Below, one piece after another: positions 6,106-9,373 of a DNA stretch of 9,373 nt. The DNA is from Comamonas sp. lk (GTDB lineage Bacteria; Pseudomonadota; Gammaproteobacteria; Burkholderiales; Burkholderiaceae_C), in assembly GCA_945875225.1 (NCBI GenBank), contig CAMCJY010000056.1, forward strand, positions 1-9,373, written 5' to 3'. The position numbers were made by a program, and so were the translations under genes. The first letter of the stretch is position 1, and every line of letters starts with the position of its first letter. The notes beneath the pieces are model-generated. The model did not search any database and was not told the DNA's origin. It saw nothing but the letters and a program-made list of their open reading frames with translations.

Positions 6106-7619
6106 GCCTTGGCCTCCCACAAGCCACTCATCCATTCACCCATTTGCGCCACCGTGGCCTGGCCTGCTGCAATCGAGGGCGACAACTTGCCATGGGCAAT
6201 GACGTGCAAGCGGTCGCAAATTTCAAACAACTCATCGAGCTCTTCGCTGACCACCAGCACCGCGCATCCGGCATCGCGCAAGGCCAAAATCGCACCGCGT
6301 ATTTGTGCCGAGGCGCCCACGTCCACCCCCCAGGTCGGTTGCGACACGATGAATAGGCCAGGCTGGGCGTCGATCTCGCGCCCGACAATGAATTTTTGCA
6401 AATTGCCGCCCGACAGCGAGCGCGCCGCTGCGTCCGGCCCATTGGCCTTCACGCCAAATCGCTCGATGATGCGCTGCGCCTGCGCGCGCAAGAGGCCCAG
6501 CTGCAGCCAGCCTCCGGCAAAGCCGGGCCAGGCAATCGCCTCGGTGCGGGTGAGCAGCAGGTTGTGCGCCAGGCTCAGCGTGGGCACGGCGCCGCGGCCC
6601 AAGCGCTCTTCCGGGACGAAATGGAGGCCCAAAGCGCGCCGCGCCGCAGGGTCTTTGCCAGATACATCGAGCTCTCCCATGCGGATACTACCTTTTGGCG
6701 CGCGGCAGACTTCGCCGGACAAGGCACACAGCAACTCGCGCTGTCCGTTACCCGAAACGCCAGCGATTCCCAGCACCTCGCCAGCGCGCACCTCCAGGCT
6801 AATGCCCGCTAAGTCCACGCCAAACTGGTCTTCGCGCGACAGGCGCAAATCGCGCACGGTCAAGCGCGCCGCGCCGGGTTCGCGCACTTCATGCTTTAGC
6901 TGCGGCGGTTCGGCGCCAATCATCAGCTTGGACAGGGAGGCGTTGGACTCCTCTGCCGGGTTGCACACCCCCGTCACCTTGCCGCCACGCAGCACGGTGC
7001 AGGCATTGCACAGGGCGCGGATTTCGTGCAGCTTGTGGCTGATGTACAAAATACTGCAGCCCTCCAAGGCCAGCTGTTGCAGCACCACAAACAGTTTTTC
7101 CACCGCCTGCGGCGTCAACACCGAGGTCGGCTCGTCCAATATCAGTAACTGGGGCTGCGTCAGCAGCGCGCGGATGATTTCAACCCGCTGCATCTCACCG
7201 ACGCCCAGGGTATGCACCGGGCGCGCAGGGTCGATGTCCAGGCCGTATTGGCGTGCCTTGTCGCTGATGCGCTCGCTCACCTGGTCCAGGCTCAGGCTTT
7301 TGTCCAGACCCAGCCAGACGTTCTCGGCCACGGTAATCGTGTCAAACAAATTGAAATGCTGAAACACCATACTGATGCCCAGCGCGCGCGCCTCTTTGGG
7401 GTTGCGTATGTGCACTGGCTGGCCGTTAAAGCGCATCTGGCCGGCATCGGGCTTTACAGAGCCGTAGATGATTTTCATCAGCGTGGACTTGCCCGCGCCG
7501 TTTTCGCCCAGCACCGCATGCGTCTGTCCGGGCAGCACCGTAAGCGACACCGCACTATTGGCCACCACCCCCGGATAGGCTTTGGTGATGCCGGTCAGTT
7601 CAAGGCGGGGAAAGGTCAT
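6102..7619 (-). CDS. ABC transporter ATP-binding protein with two nucleotide-binding domains (nucleoside/sugar importer class)
   Basis: This 505-residue cytoplasmic ATPase powers the importer and carries two ABC domains in one chain. Domain 1 has Walker A GENGAGKST (38-46), Q-loop Gln87, signature LGVGEMQRVEI (138-148), Walker B LLILDEPTSVL (158-168) and switch His195. Domain 2 has a degenerate Walker A, GVSGNGQRE (287-295) lacking Lys, signature LSGGNLQKF (402-410), Walker B-like LFIVSQPTWGVD (422-433) with SQ where DE is usual, and Ser459 at the switch position. This asymmetry is normal for the RbsA/NupO/YufO class, which suggests that only one ATP site is fully catalytic. It is the first gene of the operon, and its ATG at 7619 has no clear Shine-Dalgarno sequence; an in-frame stop upstream leaves no better start. 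It overlaps the next permease by four bases. Confidence 0.95.
   Translation of the reverse strand: MTFPRLELTGITKAYPGVVANSAVSLTVLPGQTHAVLGENGAGKSTLMKIIYGSVKPDAGQMRFNGQPVHIRNPKEARALGISMVFQHFNLFDTITVAENVWLGLDKSLSLDQVSERISDKARQYGLDIDPARPVHTLGVGEMQRVEIIRALLTQPQLLILDEPTSVLTPQAVEKLFVVLQQLALEGCSILYISHKLHEIRALCNACTVLRGGKVTGVCNPAEESNASLSKLMIGAEPPQLKHEVREPGAARLTVRDLRLSREDQFGVDLAGISLEVRAGEVLGIAGVSGNGQRELLCALSGEVCRAPKGSIRMGELDVSGKDPAARRALGLHFVPEERLGRGAVPTLSLAHNLLLTRTEAIAWPGFAGGWLQLGLLRAQAQRIIERFGVKANGPDAAARSLSGGNLQKFIVGREIDAQPGLFIVSQPTWGVDVGASAQIRGAILALRDAGCAVLVVSEELDELFEICDRLHVIAHGKLSPSIAAGQATVAQMGEWMSGLWEAKA
6113..6118 (-). promoter_or_regulatory. Ribosome binding site of the first permease
   Basis: GGGAGG on the minus strand lies 7 bases before the ATG at 6105, inside the end of the ATPase gene. 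Together with the ATGA overlap it selects 6105 as the start. Confidence 0.7.
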
Positions 7620-7740
7620 GCGACAGGTGGTGGGGCAGAGTGGGCGATTAGGTTTTCAAAAGAGTGCGTATGCTAGCGTCAAGGCCAGCGCAGGCTGTCC
7701 TGATTTACCCTTGCACTTGTTTGAGGCATCGCCAAGCTCC
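7620..7740. promoter_or_regulatory. Divergent control region between the importer operon and xdhA
   Basis: These 121 bp separate the start codons of the minus-strand ATPase gene and plus-strand xdhA, so promoters for both must lie here or within the neighbouring coding ends. On the minus strand TTGACG (a 5 of 6 match to the sigma70 -35) lies near 7677-7682, but no good -10 follows at normal spacing. On the plus strand TATGCT at 7669-7674 is a possible -10 without a good -35. A six-base palindrome GCTAGC sits at 7672-7677, close to the middle. Neither start codon has a well-placed Shine-Dalgarno; GAGG at 7723-7726 is 14 bases from the xdhA ATG. That regulation occurs here is well supported; the exact sites are not. 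Confidence 0.5.
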
Positions 7741-9228
7741 ATGACCCTACCGAAAGCACAAACCAAGCCCCTCCGCTTTGTCAAGGGCGGCGCCCTGCAC
7801 ACCCTGCACGATGTCCCTGCGGACCGTACTTTGTTGGAAATGCTGCGTGAGGACCTGCACCAGACGGGCACCAAAGAGGGTTGCGGTGAGGGCGATTGCG
7901 GTGCCTGCACTGTGGTCCTGGGGCAGTTGCAAGCTGGCAAATTGCAAACCCGTGCCGTCAATAGCTGCATCAAACTGGCGCATTCAGTCGATGGTATGGC
8001 GCTGTGGACGGTAGAAGACCTGGCCGCCCCCGATGGCCGCTTGCACCCGGCGCAAGAGGCCCTGGTGCAGTGCCACGGCTCGCAATGCGGCTTTTGCACG
8101 CCGGGCTTTGTCATGAGCATGGCGGCGCTGTACGAGCAGGCGGGCAAGACGCCCATTACCCGCGAAAGCGCGCAGCAGGCGCTCTCTGGCAATCTGTGCC
8201 GCTGCACCGGCTACCGCCCGATTTTGGATGCGGCCTGCCAGATGCAAGCCTCGCCGCCCATGCCCTTGGATAGCCCCGCGCTGCGCCAGCAACTCAAGGC
8301 GCTGGCGCGATCCGCAGGTGCGGATGCGGCGCCTACGCAGTCCGCTCAACCCGCCTATCTCGCCCCCACGGCGCTGGCCGATTTACTGGCCTTGCGCCGC
8401 GCGCACCCGGATGCACAACTGGTCGCTGGTTGCACCGATGTCGGCCTGTGGGTGACCAAGCAGCACCGCCAATTTGCGGGCGTGCTCGACACCACGCGCG
8501 TGGCCGAGCTGCGCCAGGTGGATCGCTACCCGCACCACATCGCTCTCGGCGCGGCGGTCAGACTGCACGATGCCTTTGCTGCCCTGGTCAAAGACCGCCC
8601 GCAGCTGCAAAGCTTTGCCGACCGCTTTGCCGGCCTGCCGGTGCGCAACGCCGGCACCCTGGGCGGCAATGTGGCCAATGGCTCGCCGATCGGCGACTCC
8701 ATGCCTTTGCTCATCGCCCTGGGCAGCAACATCGTGCTGGCCAGCACACGCGGCTACCGCGAAATGCCGCTGGAAGCGCTCTACACCGGCTACCGCCAAA
8801 CCTGCATGGCCCTTGATGAAGTCCTCGCCTATATCAAAGTGCCGCGCCCGCAGCGCGGTGAGTTGGCTCGCGTTTACAAAATTTCCAAGCGCACGGAAGA
8901 CGATATTTCAGCCGTCTGCCTGGCGCTGCAATTGCACATTCAAGCAGGCAAGGTGATGCGGGCCTCTATCGGCGCAGGCGGCGTGGCCGCAACCCCGGCA
9001 CGGGCGCGCGCTACCGAAGCCGCTTTGCACTGCCAGCCTTGGAATGAGATCACGGTACGCGCCGCCATGGACACGCTGCGCGCCGAGTTTGCCCCCATCT
9101 CCGACATGCGCGCCAGCGGCGGCTACCGCCGCCAGGTGCTGGGCAATTTGCTCTGGCGCTTTTGGCTGGAAAGCCAGGGCCAAACGGCCACCGACATCCA
9201 CCAAATGGACCTGGAGTTGCAAGCATGA
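7741..9228 (+). CDS. xdhA: Xanthine dehydrogenase small subunit (2Fe-2S and FAD domains)
   Basis: This 495-residue cytoplasmic subunit passes electrons from the molybdenum subunit to FAD and NAD+ during oxidation of hypoxanthine to xanthine and urate. The N-terminal plant-type 2Fe-2S domain has Cys48, Cys53, Cys56 (GCGEGDCGAC) and Cys76. The helical second 2Fe-2S domain has Cys116, Cys119 (QCGFCTPG) and Cys153, Cys155 (NLCRCTGYRP). A linker (about 168-205) leads to the FAD domain with LVAGCTDVGLWV (227-238), RNAGTLGGNVANGSPIGDSM (302-321) and YKISKRTEDDIS (379-390); the C-terminal CO dehydrogenase flavoprotein domain includes the GYRRQVLGNLL block (461-471). All eight cluster cysteines are present, so it looks intact, and the fused layout and length fit bacterial XdhA. 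The ATG at 7741 is chosen because family homology begins soon after; the frame is open upstream to 7582, over the ATPase start. It overlaps xdhB by ATGA. Confidence 0.96.
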   Translation: MTLPKAQTKPLRFVKGGALHTLHDVPADRTLLEMLREDLHQTGTKEGCGEGDCGACTVVLGQLQAGKLQTRAVNSCIKLAHSVDGMALWTVEDLAAPDGRLHPAQEALVQCHGSQCGFCTPGFVMSMAALYEQAGKTPITRESAQQALSGNLCRCTGYRPILDAACQMQASPPMPLDSPALRQQLKALARSAGADAAPTQSAQPAYLAPTALADLLALRRAHPDAQLVAGCTDVGLWVTKQHRQFAGVLDTTRVAELRQVDRYPHHIALGAAVRLHDAFAALVKDRPQLQSFADRFAGLPVRNAGTLGGNVANGSPIGDSMPLLIALGSNIVLASTRGYREMPLEALYTGYRQTCMALDEVLAYIKVPRPQRGELARVYKISKRTEDDISAVCLALQLHIQAGKVMRASIGAGGVAATPARARATEAALHCQPWNEITVRAAMDTLRAEFAPISDMRASGGYRRQVLGNLLWRFWLESQGQTATDIHQMDLELQA

Positions 9229-9373
9229 GCGCCCCGCAAGCCCACGGCAAAGTAAGCGCCGCCGCTTTCCCGGCCAGTGGCCGCGATGCGCCGCACGAAA
9301 GCGCCCGCGCCCAAGTGGCTGGCGCAGCCACTTACATCGACGACATGCCCGAGCTGCAAGGCACGCTGCATGC
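9225..9373 (+). CDS. xdhB: Xanthine dehydrogenase large (molybdopterin) subunit, 3'-truncated by window end
   Basis: Only the first 49 codons are in the window. The translated start contains HESARAQVAGAATYIDDMPE (residues 24-43) followed by LQGTLHA, the hallmark N-terminus of the aldehyde oxidase/xanthine dehydrogenase molybdopterin subunit, which usually reads H-E-S-A, V-x-G-x-A-x-Y-x-D-D and then a G-x-L-H block. XdhB carries the molybdenum cofactor and oxidises the purine ring. The ATG at 9225-9227 overlaps the xdhA stop in the ATGA form, with GGAG 8 bases upstream, indicating coupled translation and matched subunit amounts. Family members are usually about 750-800 residues, so nearly all of the gene lies beyond the window. 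Confidence 0.93.
   Translation, partial: MSAPQAHGKVSAAAFPASGRDAPHESARAQVAGAATYIDDMPELQGTLH

Noticed and set aside
6103..6135. Earlier start for the first permease, 10 codons upstream
   Set aside because: The ATGA overlap at 6102-6105 and GGGAGG at normal spacing favour 6105, and the extra residues are not part of the family pattern.
6091..7362. A 423-codon plus-strand open frame opposite the ATPase gene
   Set aside because: It lies antisense to a fully motif-supported ABC ATPase, has a Ser/Arg/Pro-rich composition typical of shadow frames in GC-rich DNA, and shows no recognisable domain.
7582..7740. 53-residue N-terminal extension of XdhA
   Set aside because: It overlaps the ATPase start, consumes the whole divergent control region, and has no family similarity.
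1..9373. CRISPR array, tRNA, rRNA, insertion sequence or attachment site
   Set aside because: No regularly spaced repeats, cloverleaf-like segments, transposase motifs or terminal inverted repeats were seen on reading the window.

Overview
The window looks like a chromosomal segment from a betaproteobacterium of the order Burkholderiales, most likely Comamonadaceae-like. The reasons are the high GC content, the presence of a Bug-family periplasmic binding protein (a family greatly expanded in this order), and a BMP-type ABC importer next to a two-subunit xanthine dehydrogenase. The assignment is inferred from gene content only. I see no rRNA, tRNA, insertion sequence, phage gene or CRISPR array.

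Layout from left to right. (1) 1-609, plus strand: the 3' part of tapT/yfiP, a DTW-domain tRNA-uridine aminocarboxypropyltransferase whose start lies before the window. (2) 702-1166 and 1217-1762, plus strand: a DUF4188 (monooxygenase-like) protein and a carboxymuconolactone decarboxylase/AhpD-like protein. (3) 1799-2782, minus strand: an orphan Bug-type solute-binding protein, convergent with the previous gene. (4) 2877-2904: a perfect 11-bp-stem terminator hairpin separating the Bug gene from the next operon. (5) 7619 down to 2923, minus strand: a complete four-gene importer operon (double-domain ATPase, permease, permease, BMP-family lipoprotein), with the first three genes overlapping by 1 or 4 bases. 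(6) 7620-7740: a 121-bp divergent control region. (7) 7741-9228 and 9225 to the window end, plus strand: xdhA (2Fe-2S and FAD subunit) and the 5' end of xdhB (molybdopterin subunit), overlapping by ATGA.

Working model: the importer brings a purine nucleoside or nucleobase across the inner membrane, and the divergent xanthine dehydrogenase oxidises hypoxanthine/xanthine to urate in the cytoplasm. The shared intergenic region would allow coordinated control. The substrate is inferred from neighbourhood and family. The binding protein departs from the nucleoside-binding BMP pattern at several pocket positions, so a free nucleobase or other purine-like ligand is a real possibility.

This is mostly a recognisable catabolic neighbourhood, not an obviously new system. 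The points most worth following are the ligand of the BMP protein, the role of the orphan Bug protein beside a purine locus, and the control regions.
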